This document shows, piece after piece, positions 36,351 through 45,153 of a stretch of 64,000 bases of DNA. Origin of the DNA: UMGS172 sp045546915 (lineage in GTDB: Bacteria; Bacillota; Clostridia; Oscillospirales; Acutalibacteraceae); the NCBI GenBank assembly GCA_045546915.1, contig JAZQDU010000008.1:1-64000 (forward strand). Reading direction: 5' to 3'. How positions within the stretch are numbered: the stretch's first letter is position 1; every line of letters begins with the position of its first letter. A program made the position numbers and the translations under genes. The notes beneath the pieces were generated by a model. The model saw only the letters and a program-made list of their open reading frames with translations. It was not told the origin of the DNA and did no database searches.

Positions 36351-37151
36351 ATGCACCCTATAGTTGATTGTCACTGTCATATATACCCCGAAAAAATTGC
36401 CTCAAAAGCCGTAGAAAGTATCGGAAAATTTTACGATATTCCTATGGTTTGTGGTGGCACTGTTTCGGACATGATTAATGCCGAAAGAAAAGCAGGGGTT
36501 ACGCATTGTATTGTTTTTTCGGTTGCAACTAAACCTGCACAGATTCAATCTATCAATAATTTTATCGCAGGAGAAGTGAAAAAATCGGACGGGTTTATGA
36601 CGGGACTCGGCACTTTGCACCCGGATAGCACCGATGTTGAGGGTGATATTGAACACCTTATTTCATTAGGGCTTAAAGGTGTAAAATTCCATCCAGATTT
36701 TCAAAAGTTCGCAATAGACGAAGAACGTGCCGTTAGAATTTATGAAATTTGCGACAAAAAGGGCTTGCCTGTACTTTTTCATACAGGGGACAGCCGTTAT
36801 AAATTTTCTAATCCCGAAAATGTAGAGCCGATACTTAAAAGATTTAAAAATCTTACAGTAATAGGCGCTCATTTGGGCGGTTGGTCAATTTGGGAAAAGG
36901 CTGTTGATACTTTGAGTAAGTACGACAATTTTTATGTAGATTGTTCGTCGGCACTTTATGCGATAACACCCGAAAAAGCCAAAGATGTAATAAGAAAATA
37001 CGGCGCTAAACGGGTAATGTTTGCTACCGATTATCCAATGTGGAACCCTAAAGAAGAACTTGAACGTTTTTATGCTTTGGGGTTAACAAAGGAAGAAAAT
37101 GAGCAAATTCTTTATAAAACCGCAAAAAAAGTATTCAATTTATCGATTTAA
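36351..37151 (+). CDS. Amidohydrolase family (ACMSD-like) metal-dependent hydrolase
   Basis: 266 residues from ATG 36351, supported by AGGGGTGG; earlier methionines lie inside the ligase gene. Metal-site motifs are DCHCHIYP (residues 6-13), GVKFHPDF, VLFHTGD, IGAHLGG and FATDYPMW, matching amidohydrolase family 2. Such enzymes hydrolyse or decarboxylate small carboxylates; the substrate here is unknown. Third gene of the first T-box operon, 13 bases after the ligase stop. The next promoter follows at once. Confidence 0.82.
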   Translation: MHPIVDCHCHIYPEKIASKAVESIGKFYDIPMVCGGTVSDMINAERKAGVTHCIVFSVATKPAQIQSINNFIAGEVKKSDGFMTGLGTLHPDSTDVEGDIEHLISLGLKGVKFHPDFQKFAIDEERAVRIYEICDKKGLPVLFHTGDSRYKFSNPENVEPILKRFKNLTVIGAHLGGWSIWEKAVDTLSKYDNFYVDCSSALYAITPEKAKDVIRKYGAKRVMFATDYPMWNPKEELERFYALGLTKEENEQILYKTAKKVFNLSI

Positions 37152-37165
37152 AGTGAAATAAATGC

Positions 37166-37194
37166 TTGACAAATTGAAAATTTGAGCGTATAAT
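37166..37194 (+). promoter_or_regulatory. Promoter of the second T-box unit
   Basis: TTGACA 37166-37171 and TATAAT 37189-37194, 17-base spacer. Confidence 0.9.
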
Positions 37195-37199
37195 ACAGT

Positions 37200-37475
37200 A
37201 AAATCTTTAAAGGCTATGACGAAGACGGAGAATTTTTAGTTCTCACAGAGAGTCGGGGATGGTGTGAACCCGACAGAATGAAAAGTTCAATCCCATCACT
37301 TCCGAGCCGAAGACCTGAACGTTTTTATTAGTAGGCGTCTTCCGTGACTGCTACGTTAGTGCATAGGATTTGTCAGAATCCGAAGTGGCGTTTTTACGCA
37401 ATTTGAGTGGTACCGCGGGTACGAATAGTTTGTTCGACTCGTCTCAAAGAAAACCTTTGAGACGAGTCTTTTTAT
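37200..37475 (+). promoter_or_regulatory. T-box leader, isoleucine specifier (ATC)
   Basis: Stem I start GACGAAGACGGAG, distal AGAGAGTCGGGG, T-box GAGTGGTACCGCGG at 37405-37418 and terminator stem 37436-37449 with 37455-37468 plus T-run. The specifier triplet before A-CTTC-CGAGC is ATC at 37295-37297, Ile; the following purine is as expected. TGGT (37408-37411) fits a tRNA with discriminator A. Accounts for the gap between 37152 and 37498. Confidence 0.93.
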
Positions 37476-37498
37476 TTTTCTTGAAAGGAGAAACCAAA

Positions 37499-39766
37499 AT
37501 GAGTACAAAAAACACAATGACTGAATTATCCGAGGTTGCATCGCGAATTAAGGAGATGCGCGAGATAATGGGTTGGACGGCAGCCGAAATGGCCGAAAAG
37601 ACCGAGGTGACCGAAGAAATTTATAATATGTACGAAAGTGGTGAGGATGACCTTCCGTTCTCGTTTATTTATAAATGTGCTAAGGTGTTTGATATTCAGA
37701 TGACACAGTTGCTTGAAGGTAAAACAGCAAGACTGTCATCGTATACTGTCACAAGAAAGGGTCAAGGACAGACCACTGTTGATGAGGATGGCATTGTTAT
37801 ACGCAATCTGGCTCCTAAATTTAAGGATAAAATCTCCGAACCATACATGGTACGTTATGAATATTCGGCAGAGCTTCAAAACCGCCCCATTCATTTGACA
37901 ACCCATTCAGGTCAGGAGTTTGACCTTGTTTTGGAAGGCTCCTTGAAGGTTCAGGTTGGAGAACATACTGAGGTTCTCAATGAGGGCGATAGTATTTATT
38001 ACAATTCTTCAACACCCCATGGTATGATTGCCGTTGGCGGTAAGGACTGCGTTTTTTGTGCAGTTGTTCTTCCCGGTGAGGAAACTGAGGAGCAGACCGT
38101 TACTAAAAGTATTGCAAGGGCTCGTTCAACGCAAACTCTCGTTTGTGAGAAGTTTGTTAAGGCAGAAGAGGACGAAAACGGATGTTTGAAATCTATCGAA
38201 TTCCCTAATAAAGAAACTTTTAACTTTGGTTTTGATATAGTAGACGGTATCGCTGAAAAATATCCCGAAAAATTAGCGATGATTCATGTTGACAAAAATA
38301 TGACCGAGCGTAAATTTACGTTTGCTGATATAAAGAGAGCGTCTTCGCAGGTTGCTAACTATTTTGCATCACTTGGGATCAAAAAAGGCGACCGCGTAAT
38401 GCTCGTTCTTAAAAGACATTATCAGTTCTGGTTTTCTATGGTAGCATTGCATAAATTAGGTGCAATAGCAATTCCTGCTACACATCAGCTTAAAGACCAC
38501 GACTTTGAGTATCGCTTTAATGCAGCAGGTGTTTCGGCGATTGTTTGTACCTCGGATGACGATGTTTATAAAATTGTAGATGTAGCGCAAGCAAAATCTC
38601 CCACTCTTAAAACCAAAATTTTGGTTGGTGGTAGCGCTGAAGGTTGGCACGATTTTGATGCTGAATACGGTAGGTTTTCGGGTAAGTTTAATCGTACTGA
38701 AGATTCATCGTGCGGTGACGAAGCTGCTTTGATGTTCTTTACTTCGGGCACTACCGGTAATCCTAAAATGGCTTGCCATAAGCATACCTATGCGTTAGGT
38801 CATTTTGTTACCGCTAAATATTGGCATTGTTGCGAACGTGAGGGATTACACTTAACCATTTCCGATACAGGTTGGGGTAAATCTCTTTGGGGTAAACTTT
38901 ACGGTCAGTGGTTGTGCGAGGGGGCAGTCTTTGTATATGACTTCGACCGCTTTAATGCTGCCGATATTTTACCAATGTTTGCAAAATACAATATCACTAC
39001 CTTCTGTGCACCTCCTACAATGCTCCGTATGTTAATTAAGGAAGATTTGTCTAAGTACGACCTTTCTTCTATCCACCATATGACCACTGCAGGCGAGGCG
39101 TTAAACCCTGAAGTATTCCGCCAGTTTGAGGCTGCTACAGGCTTGCAGATAATGGAAGGCTTCGGTCAGACCGAAACAACACTTACTATAGCAAACCTTG
39201 TAGGTACTACTCCAAAACTCGGTTCTATGGGTAAAGCATCACCTCAGTACAATATTGATATAGTCGACCCTGACGGCAACTCGGTACCAACGGGTGAAAC
39301 GGGTGAGATTGTTATCCGCCTTGACGGTAATACTCCTTGCGGACTGTTTAAGGAATATTATCTTGATGACGAAAAGACAAACGAGGCAATTTATGACGGT
39401 ATGTATCATACAGGCGATACCGCATGGCGTGACGAGGACGGTTATTTCTGGTACGTAAGCCGTATAGATGACGTTATTAAGTCTTCGGGCTACCGTATTG
39501 GACCTTTCGAAATCGAAAGCGTAATTATGGAATTGCCGTATGTTTTAGAATGTGGTGTTTCGGCGGCACCTGACGAGGTTAGAGGTCAGGTTGTAAAGGC
39601 AAGTATTGTGCTTACAAAGGGTACCGAACCTACCGAGGAACTTAAAAAAGAAATTCAAGCTTATGTTAAAGAGCATACGGCACCGTATAAGTATCCGAGG
39701 GTTGTTGTTTTCCGTGACGAATTACCTAAAACTATAAGCGGTAAGATTCAAAGAAATAAACTTTGA
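37499..39766 (+). CDS. XRE-cupin-acyl-CoA synthetase fusion (Ile-responsive copy)
   Basis: 755 residues from ATG 37499 (AAAGGAG upstream); the longer frame from 37370 runs through the T-box terminator. Residues 12-70 are an XRE-type helix-turn-helix. Residues 115-192 are a cupin (HSGQEFDLVLEG, EGDSIYY, PHGM). Residues 225-755 are an ANL acyl-CoA ligase of the medium-chain (MACS/ACSM) type, with FTSGTTGNPK near 415, SDTGWGKSLWG, GFGQTETT, the hinge SRIDDVIKSSGYRIGPFEIE and the catalytic lysine in SGKIQRNKL. An archaeal MACS prefers 2-methylbutyrate, the isoleucine-skeleton acid; with an Ile T-box this is my leading substrate guess. Monocistronic unit; the next promoter starts 3 bases after its stop. 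Confidence 0.9.
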   Translation: MSTKNTMTELSEVASRIKEMREIMGWTAAEMAEKTEVTEEIYNMYESGEDDLPFSFIYKCAKVFDIQMTQLLEGKTARLSSYTVTRKGQGQTTVDEDGIVIRNLAPKFKDKISEPYMVRYEYSAELQNRPIHLTTHSGQEFDLVLEGSLKVQVGEHTEVLNEGDSIYYNSSTPHGMIAVGGKDCVFCAVVLPGEETEEQTVTKSIARARSTQTLVCEKFVKAEEDENGCLKSIEFPNKETFNFGFDIVDGIAEKYPEKLAMIHVDKNMTERKFTFADIKRASSQVANYFASLGIKKGDRVMLVLKRHYQFWFSMVALHKLGAIAIPATHQLKDHDFEYRFNAAGVSAIVCTSDDDVYKIVDVAQAKSPTLKTKILVGGSAEGWHDFDAEYGRFSGKFNRTEDSSCGDEAALMFFTSGTTGNPKMACHKHTYALGHFVTAKYWHCCEREGLHLTISDTGWGKSLWGKLYGQWLCEGAVFVYDFDRFNAADILPMFAKYNITTFCAPPTMLRMLIKEDLSKYDLSSIHHMTTAGEALNPEVFRQFEAATGLQIMEGFGQTETTLTIANLVGTTPKLGSMGKASPQYNIDIVDPDGNSVPTGETGEIVIRLDGNTPCGLFKEYYLDDEKTNEAIYDGMYHTGDTAWRDEDGYFWYVSRIDDVIKSSGYRIGPFEIESVIMELPYVLECGVSAAPDEVRGQVVKASIVLTKGTEPTEELKKEIQAYVKEHTAPYKYPRVVVFRDELPKTISGKIQRNKL

Positions 39767-39769
39767 TAC

Positions 39770-39798
39770 TTGACAAATAGCGACATATTTGGTATAAT
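39770..39798 (+). promoter_or_regulatory. Promoter of the third T-box operon
   Basis: TTGACA 39770-39775 and TATAAT 39793-39798, 17-base spacer. Confidence 0.9.
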
Positions 39799-39804
39799 TC
39801 CAAA

Positions 39805-40085
39805 ATAAAGGCTTTGACGAAGAGGGCAGGATTTTTAGTGTTTTCAGAGAGTCGGCGTTGGGTGTGAGTCCGGCATCACGTTTTCTTTGCTTGTAACTTC
39901 TGAGCTGAAAGGAAGAACAGCGTTTTGCTTAGTAGAACCTTTCCGTTACGGCTACGTTAGTGCATAGGGCTTAGTGAGCCTGAGTGGTGCGAATATAGTG
40001 TTTGCGCAATTTGAGTGGTACCGCGGGATATAAAGTTTTTATAGCTCGTCTCAAAGGAAATGCTTTGAGGCGGGCTTTTATTGTA
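39805..40085 (+). promoter_or_regulatory. T-box leader, valine specifier (GTA)
   Basis: GACGAAGAGGGC start, AGAGAGTCGGCG distal part, T-box GAGTGGTACCGCGG around 40013-40026, and a terminator stem 40044-40056 with 40063-40075. The specifier before A-CTTC-TGAGC is GTA at 39893-39895 (Val). TGGT 40016-40019 fits discriminator A. Closely related to the Ile leader, so the two probably arose by duplication together with their ligase genes. Fills the gap 39767-40135. Confidence 0.93.
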
Positions 40086-40135
40086 AAACCTATGGTTTCG
40101 CCTCGAAAGACAACTTCTATTTTTGGAGGTACTTT

Positions 40136-42442
40136 ATGAAGACAACCGGTCTCGAATTTAAAATTAAAGAAATGGCTAAGCGTATTGCCGACCTTAGAGA
40201 GATTGTCGGCCTTACCACAGCCGAAATGGCACTTCACACCGGTGTTAGCGAAGAGGAGTATCTTGCTTGCGAGGCAGGCGAGCGCGACCTTAACTTTGCT
40301 TTCCTTTACCGCTGTGCTTTAGCGTTAAAGGTTGACGTTACCGATATTATTGAGGGTAGCAGTCCCCGTCTTGCAGGCTATACGGTGACAAGAAGGGGAG
40401 AAGGTCAGCGAATTGAGGAGGCTCATGGGCTTAGATACTACAATCTTGCCGCATCGTTTAAAAATCGTATTGCTGAGCCTTTGTATGTTGTTACCGAATA
40501 TAACGAGGAAGCACAGAATGCCGATATCGAACTCACTGCCCACCAGGGACAGGAGTGCGATATAATCATAAAAGGTGCTCTAAAAGTTCAGATTGGCGAC
40601 CATGTTGAGATACTTCACGAAGGTGACAGCATATATTATGACAGTTCGGTTCCTCACGGAATGATTGCGGTTGAAGGTAACGAATGTACCTTTTATGCTA
40701 TTGTTCTTAACCCTCAGGGTGAACCTATTGACCATATGGTTCACGGTGGTGTTAAAGAGTTTACATTGGCTTCAAAGCGTCCTTCAGTTGCTCATGAGAT
40801 GGCTGTGGAGGACCGCGTTTGGGAGGACTTTGTAATTCCTACCGAAAACGAGAATGGAACAATTACTAAAATTGACTTTAAGAATGAAGATAACTTCAAC
40901 TTTGCTTTTGATGTTATCGACCGATTAGGTCGTGAAAAGCCTGACAAATTGGCAATGGTTCATCTTGACCGCGAACGTAATGAACGCAAGTTCACTTTCG
41001 CTGATATAAAACGTGCTTCGTCGCAGACTGCTAACTACTTCAAATCTTTGGGTATTGGCAAGGGCGATAAAGTTATGCTTATCTTAAAGCGTCATTATCA
41101 GTTCTGGTTCTCAATTTTGGCTTTACATAAACTCGGCGCAGTTGCTATTCCTGCAACCAATCAACTTAAAGAGCACGATATTACTTATCGTATCAATGCC
41201 GCAGGCGTAAAAGCGGTTATTTGTACTGCCGACGGCGAAGTGTCCAACGAGGTTGATATTGCTGCCAAACACTGTGAGTGCTTAGAGCACAAGATTATGG
41301 TTGGCGGTAAAAAGGATGGCTGGAGAAACTTCGATGAGGAGTATAGCCTCTATACCGGTAAGTTTGAACGTACCGATGATTCGCCAAAAGGCAACGATAC
41401 TATGCTTATGTATTTCACTTCGGGTACAACAGGCAATCCTAAAATCGCAGTACATAACTATAAATACCCGTTAGGACATTTTATAACTGCAAAATACTGG
41501 CATTGCGTAAACCCTGACGGAATTCACTTTACCATTTCAGATACAGGTTGGGCAAAGGCTGCTTGGGGTAAAATTTATGGTCAGTGGCTTTGCGAAACCG
41601 CATTGTTTGTTTACGATTTTGATAGATTTGATGCTGCAGATTTGTTGCCAATGTTTGCAAAATATAGCATTACTACATTCTGTGCGCCGCCTACAATGCT
41701 TCGTATGCTTGTTAAAGAGGATATTTCAAAGTATGATTTGTCTTCGGTTGAGCATATGACTACAGCAGGTGAGGCACTAAATCCTGAGGTGTTCCGTCAG
41801 TTTGAAAAGGCAACGGGACTTCAGATTATGGAAGGTTTCGGTCAGACCGAAACAACCTGTGCGCTCGCAAACCTTGTCGGAACAAGAACAAAGGTTGGCT
41901 CAATGGGTAAACCAGTACCGCTTTATGATATTAAATTGCTTGATGCCGACGGTAAAGAGGTAAGCGTTGGCGATGTAGGTGAAATATGTATCAACATTTC
42001 TGAAAAAGTGCCGTGCGGTTTGTTCTGCGGTTATTTTAACGATAAAGAAAAAACCGATGAAGTTTGGCATGACGGATTCTATCATACCGGCGATACAGCA
42101 TGGAAAGACGAAGATGGATATTTCTGGTATGTCGGACGTGTTGACGACGTTATCAAGTCATCTGGTTATCGCATAGGACCGTTTGAGATAGAAAACGTTA
42201 TTATGGAATTGCCGTATGTTTTGGAATGTGGCGTTTCTGCTGCACCTGACGAAGTAAGAGGTCAGGTTGTTAAGGCAAGTATTGTACTTACTAAAGGCAC
42301 AGAGGCCACTGAAGAACTCAAAAAAGAAATTCAGAATTATGTCAAAAACAGAACAGCACCGTATAAATATCCGAGAATAGTTGTCTTCCGTGACGAATTA
42401 CCCAAAACAGTTAGCGGAAAGATTCAACGTAATAAACTTTAA
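40136..42442 (+). CDS. XRE-cupin-acyl-CoA synthetase fusion (Val-responsive copy)
   Basis: 768 residues, paralogue of the 37499 gene with the same order of domains. XRE helix-turn-helix is at about 12-72, cupin (HQGQECDIIIKG, EGDSIYY, PHGM) at about 120-195, and a MACS-type ligase follows (FTSGTTGNPK, SDTGWAKAAWG, GFGQTETT, GRVDDVIKSSGYRIGPFEIE, SGKIQRNKL). The ligase parts are much more alike than the N-terminal domains. Isobutyrate would be the acid matching valine (inference). TTGGAGGT precedes the ATG. The ATPase gene starts 5 bases after its stop, so the Val T-box should also control the vor genes. Confidence 0.9.
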   Translation: MKTTGLEFKIKEMAKRIADLREIVGLTTAEMALHTGVSEEEYLACEAGERDLNFAFLYRCALALKVDVTDIIEGSSPRLAGYTVTRRGEGQRIEEAHGLRYYNLAASFKNRIAEPLYVVTEYNEEAQNADIELTAHQGQECDIIIKGALKVQIGDHVEILHEGDSIYYDSSVPHGMIAVEGNECTFYAIVLNPQGEPIDHMVHGGVKEFTLASKRPSVAHEMAVEDRVWEDFVIPTENENGTITKIDFKNEDNFNFAFDVIDRLGREKPDKLAMVHLDRERNERKFTFADIKRASSQTANYFKSLGIGKGDKVMLILKRHYQFWFSILALHKLGAVAIPATNQLKEHDITYRINAAGVKAVICTADGEVSNEVDIAAKHCECLEHKIMVGGKKDGWRNFDEEYSLYTGKFERTDDSPKGNDTMLMYFTSGTTGNPKIAVHNYKYPLGHFITAKYWHCVNPDGIHFTISDTGWAKAAWGKIYGQWLCETALFVYDFDRFDAADLLPMFAKYSITTFCAPPTMLRMLVKEDISKYDLSSVEHMTTAGEALNPEVFRQFEKATGLQIMEGFGQTETTCALANLVGTRTKVGSMGKPVPLYDIKLLDADGKEVSVGDVGEICINISEKVPCGLFCGYFNDKEKTDEVWHDGFYHTGDTAWKDEDGYFWYVGRVDDVIKSSGYRIGPFEIENVIMELPYVLECGVSAAPDEVRGQVVKASIVLTKGTEATEELKKEIQNYVKNRTAPYKYPRIVVFRDELPKTVSGKIQRNKL

Positions 42443-42447
42443 AGATT

Positions 42448-43104
42448 ATGAAAAGAGTAACACTTTTTGCAGGTCATTATGGAAGTGGCAAGACCAATAT
42501 TGCGGTAAATTACGCGTTGTGGCTTAAAAGTCAGGGTAAGGATGTTATGATTGCTGACCTTGATATTGTCAATCCGTATTTTCGCACTAAGGACAGCGCT
42601 AAGGAGTTGGCGGACGCGAATGTCGAACTTATTTCGCCGCAGTTTGCAAATTCCAACGTTGACCTACCTGCGCTTCCTGCTGAGACCTATAAGATAATTC
42701 AAAACAAGCAAAAATTTGCCGTGCTTGATATAGGCGGTGACGACCGAGGGGCGTATGCTTTAGGTCGTTATGCACCTGCTATTTTGGAAGAAAACGATTA
42801 TGAAATGGTTTTTGTTGCCAACTTTTCAAGACCTCTCACAAGAACGCCCCAAGAGGCATTAGAGGTTATGCGTGAGATAGAGCAGGCAGGAAAAATCAAG
42901 TTTACGGCTATTGTTAATAACTCCAATATTGGAGAATTAACGACCGCAAATGACGTTTTGCAAACTAACGAAAAAGCAAAGGCTTTAAGTGAACTGTCAA
43001 GGCTGCCCGTAATTATGACAACGGCAGAAAAAAGAATAGCCGATGAATTACAATTAAAAATGCAAAATGTTTTTGCACTTAATTTACAGAAAAAACTTTT
43101 TTAA
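42448..43104 (+). CDS. MinD/ParA-type P-loop ATPase of unknown role
   Basis: 218 residues. Walker A GHYGSGKTN (9-17), then MIADLDIVNPYFRTKD, resembling the CobQ/MinD/ParA nucleotide-binding family, and a VLDIGGDDRGAYALG segment. No helix-turn-helix or membrane targeting sequence seen. It lies between the ligase and vor genes with 5- and 15-base gaps and no clear ribosome binding site, suggesting translational coupling. It may help insert or activate Fe-S or TPP enzymes, or act as an ATP switch; this is a guess from position. Confidence 0.8.
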   Translation: MKRVTLFAGHYGSGKTNIAVNYALWLKSQGKDVMIADLDIVNPYFRTKDSAKELADANVELISPQFANSNVDLPALPAETYKIIQNKQKFAVLDIGGDDRGAYALGRYAPAILEENDYEMVFVANFSRPLTRTPQEALEVMREIEQAGKIKFTAIVNNSNIGELTTANDVLQTNEKAKALSELSRLPVIMTTAEKRIADELQLKMQNVFALNLQKKLF

Positions 43105-43119
43105 AAAGGGGAAAAGAAT

Positions 43120-43326
43120 ATGGCAAAGGTAACGTTTGATACCGACATTTGCAAAGGCTGTGGACTTTGTGTTACGGCCTGTCCTAAGGGCATTGTTAGG
43201 CTTGCTACGGACAAAATCAATAAAAAAGGATATTCTCCTGCGGAAATTACCGATGAGTCGAAATGCATTGGTTGTGCTTTCTGTGCAACCATGTGTCCCG
43301 ATTGCGTAATTACCGTTGAGAAATGA
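43120..43326 (+). CDS. vorD: 2-oxoacid:ferredoxin oxidoreductase delta (ferredoxin) subunit
   Basis: 68 residues with two 4Fe-4S motifs: Cys11, Cys14, Cys17 and Cys21, and Cys49, Cys52, Cys55 and Cys59. It is the electron-carrying subunit of a Vor/Kor-type enzyme. AAGGGG precedes the start. It passes electrons between external ferredoxin and the TPP subunit. Followed by alpha, beta and gamma subunits. Confidence 0.92.
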   Translation: MAKVTFDTDICKGCGLCVTACPKGIVRLATDKINKKGYSPAEITDESKCIGCAFCATMCPDCVITVEK

Positions 43327-43336
43327 GGTGTAAATA

Positions 43337-44398
43337 ATGGCAGAAAAAGTACTTATGAAAGGTAACGAGGCTATTGCAGAGGCCGCTATCAGAGCAGGTT
43401 GTATGCATTACTTTGGTTATCCTATTACTCCGCAGACCGAAATTGCGGCTTATATGGCTAAAAGAATGCCTAAAATCGGCGGTGTATTTCTTCAGGCCGA
43501 GAGCGAAGTTTCGGCTATTAATATGGTTTATGGCGTTGCAGGTACCGGATACCGTGTAATGACTTCTTCGTCAAGCCCCGGTATTTCGCTTAAAGGCGAG
43601 GGCATTTCATACCTTGCCGGTAGTGACCTCCCTGCACTTATCGTCAATGTTCAGCGTGGCGGCCCCGGTCTTGGTGGTATTCAGCCTTCACAGTCTGACT
43701 ATTTCCAGGCAACTCGTGGCGGTGGACACGGTGACTATCATATTCTTGTTCTTGCACCTGCATCGGTTCAAGAAATGGCAGATATGACCGCAAAGTGTTT
43801 TGACCTTGCCGATAAATACCGTATGCCTGCTATGATTTTGGCAGACGGTACAATGGGTCAGATGATGGAACCGGTTGAACTTCCTGAACCTACCGAATAC
43901 AAAAAGGAAAAAGATTGGGCGGTAACCGGTACAAAATGTGAGCGTAAACACAATATTATAAACTCTCTTTATCTCCAACCTGATGAACTCGAAAGAACTA
44001 ACTTCGAGCGTTTTGAGCGTTATAAGCAGATTGAAGAGAACGAGACCATGTACGAAGAGTTTATGATGGAGGATGCCGAGATTTGCGTTGCAGCGTTCGG
44101 CATTGCTGCACGTGTTTCTAAAAACGCTATTATAGCAGCAAGGGCAGAGGGTATTAAGGTTGGTATGATTCGCCCGATTACTCTTTGGCCGTTCCCGAAA
44201 AAGCCTTTCTTAGAGGCAGCCGACAAGGTTAAAGAATTTATCTCGGTTGAACTTTCAATGGGTCAGATGATTGAAGACGTTAAACTTGCCACTGAGTGCA
44301 AAAAGCCCGTAACTCTTTGCAACCGTACCGGTGGTATGATTCCCGAACCCGAGCAGGTGCTCGAAGCAATCAGAAAAGCAGCAGGAGGTAACAAGTAA
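43337..44398 (+). CDS. vorB: Branched-chain 2-oxoacid:ferredoxin oxidoreductase, alpha subunit (VorB-like)
   Basis: 353 residues. LMKGNEAIAEAAIRAGC, FGYPITPQTEI and TSSSSPGISLKGEGISYL are hallmarks of the VorB-type alpha subunit of 3-methyl-2-oxobutanoate oxidoreductases. Reversibly interconverts branched 2-oxo acid plus CoA with acyl-CoA, CO2 and reduced ferredoxin. Family annotation favours branched-chain over 2-oxoglutarate substrates, but the Kor subfamily is close. Placement under a Val T-box supports branched-chain use. Confidence 0.9.
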   Translation: MAEKVLMKGNEAIAEAAIRAGCMHYFGYPITPQTEIAAYMAKRMPKIGGVFLQAESEVSAINMVYGVAGTGYRVMTSSSSPGISLKGEGISYLAGSDLPALIVNVQRGGPGLGGIQPSQSDYFQATRGGGHGDYHILVLAPASVQEMADMTAKCFDLADKYRMPAMILADGTMGQMMEPVELPEPTEYKKEKDWAVTGTKCERKHNIINSLYLQPDELERTNFERFERYKQIEENETMYEEFMMEDAEICVAAFGIAARVSKNAIIAARAEGIKVGMIRPITLWPFPKKPFLEAADKVKEFISVELSMGQMIEDVKLATECKKPVTLCNRTGGMIPEPEQVLEAIRKAAGGNK

Positions 44399-45153
44399 TG
44401 GCAGTTGTATTCCAAAAACCTAAGTCTTTGACCGATGCACCGCTTCATTACTGTCCCGGTTGCACACACGGTATTATTCATCGACTTGTTGCCGAGGCTA
44501 TTGATGAACTCGGTATTGAGGGCAAGACCATAGGTGTTGCTCCTGTTGGCTGTGCTGTTATGGCATATAACTATTTCGCTTGCGATATGGTAGAGGCTGC
44601 TCACGGACGTGCACCCGCGGTTGCAACAGGACTTAAAAGAGCGTTGCCTGAAAACATTATTTTCACCTATCAGGGTGATGGCGACTTGGCTTCTATCGGT
44701 ATGGCTGAAACTGTTCATGCCGCAACAAGAAATGAAAATATCACCGTTATTTTCGTAAACAATGCAATTTATGGTATGACCGGTGGTCAGATGGCACCGA
44801 CTTCTTTGCCCGGTCAGGTAACACAGACCTCTCCTTACGGACGCGATGTTAACACTGTGGGTTACCCCATTCGTGTTTCCGAAATGCTCGCAACCTTGGA
44901 AGGCCCTGAGTTTATTCAGCGTGTTGCAGTCAACAATGTTAAAAACGTAATGTCTGCTAAAAAGGCAATTAAAAAGGCATTCCAGAATCAGGTTGAGGGC
45001 AAAGGCTTCTCGCTTATTGAGGTTGTTTCAACCTGTCCTACCAACTGGGGTATGACACCTGAAAAGGCACTTAAATGGGTTGATGATAATATGTTGCCTT
45101 ACTATCCTCTTGGTGTGTATAAGGACAGAAGTGCCGCAAAGGAGGAAAAGTAA
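44398..45153 (+). CDS. vorA: 2-oxoacid:ferredoxin oxidoreductase, beta (TPP-binding) subunit
   Basis: 251 residues. The TPP/Mg2+ site is in QGDGDLASIGMAETVHA...NNAIYGMTGGQMAPTS. The N-terminal HYCPGCTHG is typical of Vor/Kor beta subunits. The ATG overlaps the vorB stop by one base. Catalytic core of the complex together with the alpha subunit. Confidence 0.93.
   Translation: MAVVFQKPKSLTDAPLHYCPGCTHGIIHRLVAEAIDELGIEGKTIGVAPVGCAVMAYNYFACDMVEAAHGRAPAVATGLKRALPENIIFTYQGDGDLASIGMAETVHAATRNENITVIFVNNAIYGMTGGQMAPTSLPGQVTQTSPYGRDVNTVGYPIRVSEMLATLEGPEFIQRVAVNNVKNVMSAKKAIKKAFQNQVEGKGFSLIEVVSTCPTNWGMTPEKALKWVDDNMLPYYPLGVYKDRSAAKEEK

Noticed and set aside
37370..37498. N-terminal extension of the Ile-responsive ligase
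   Set aside because: It would be encoded by the T-box and terminator; ATG 37499 has its own AAAGGAG.
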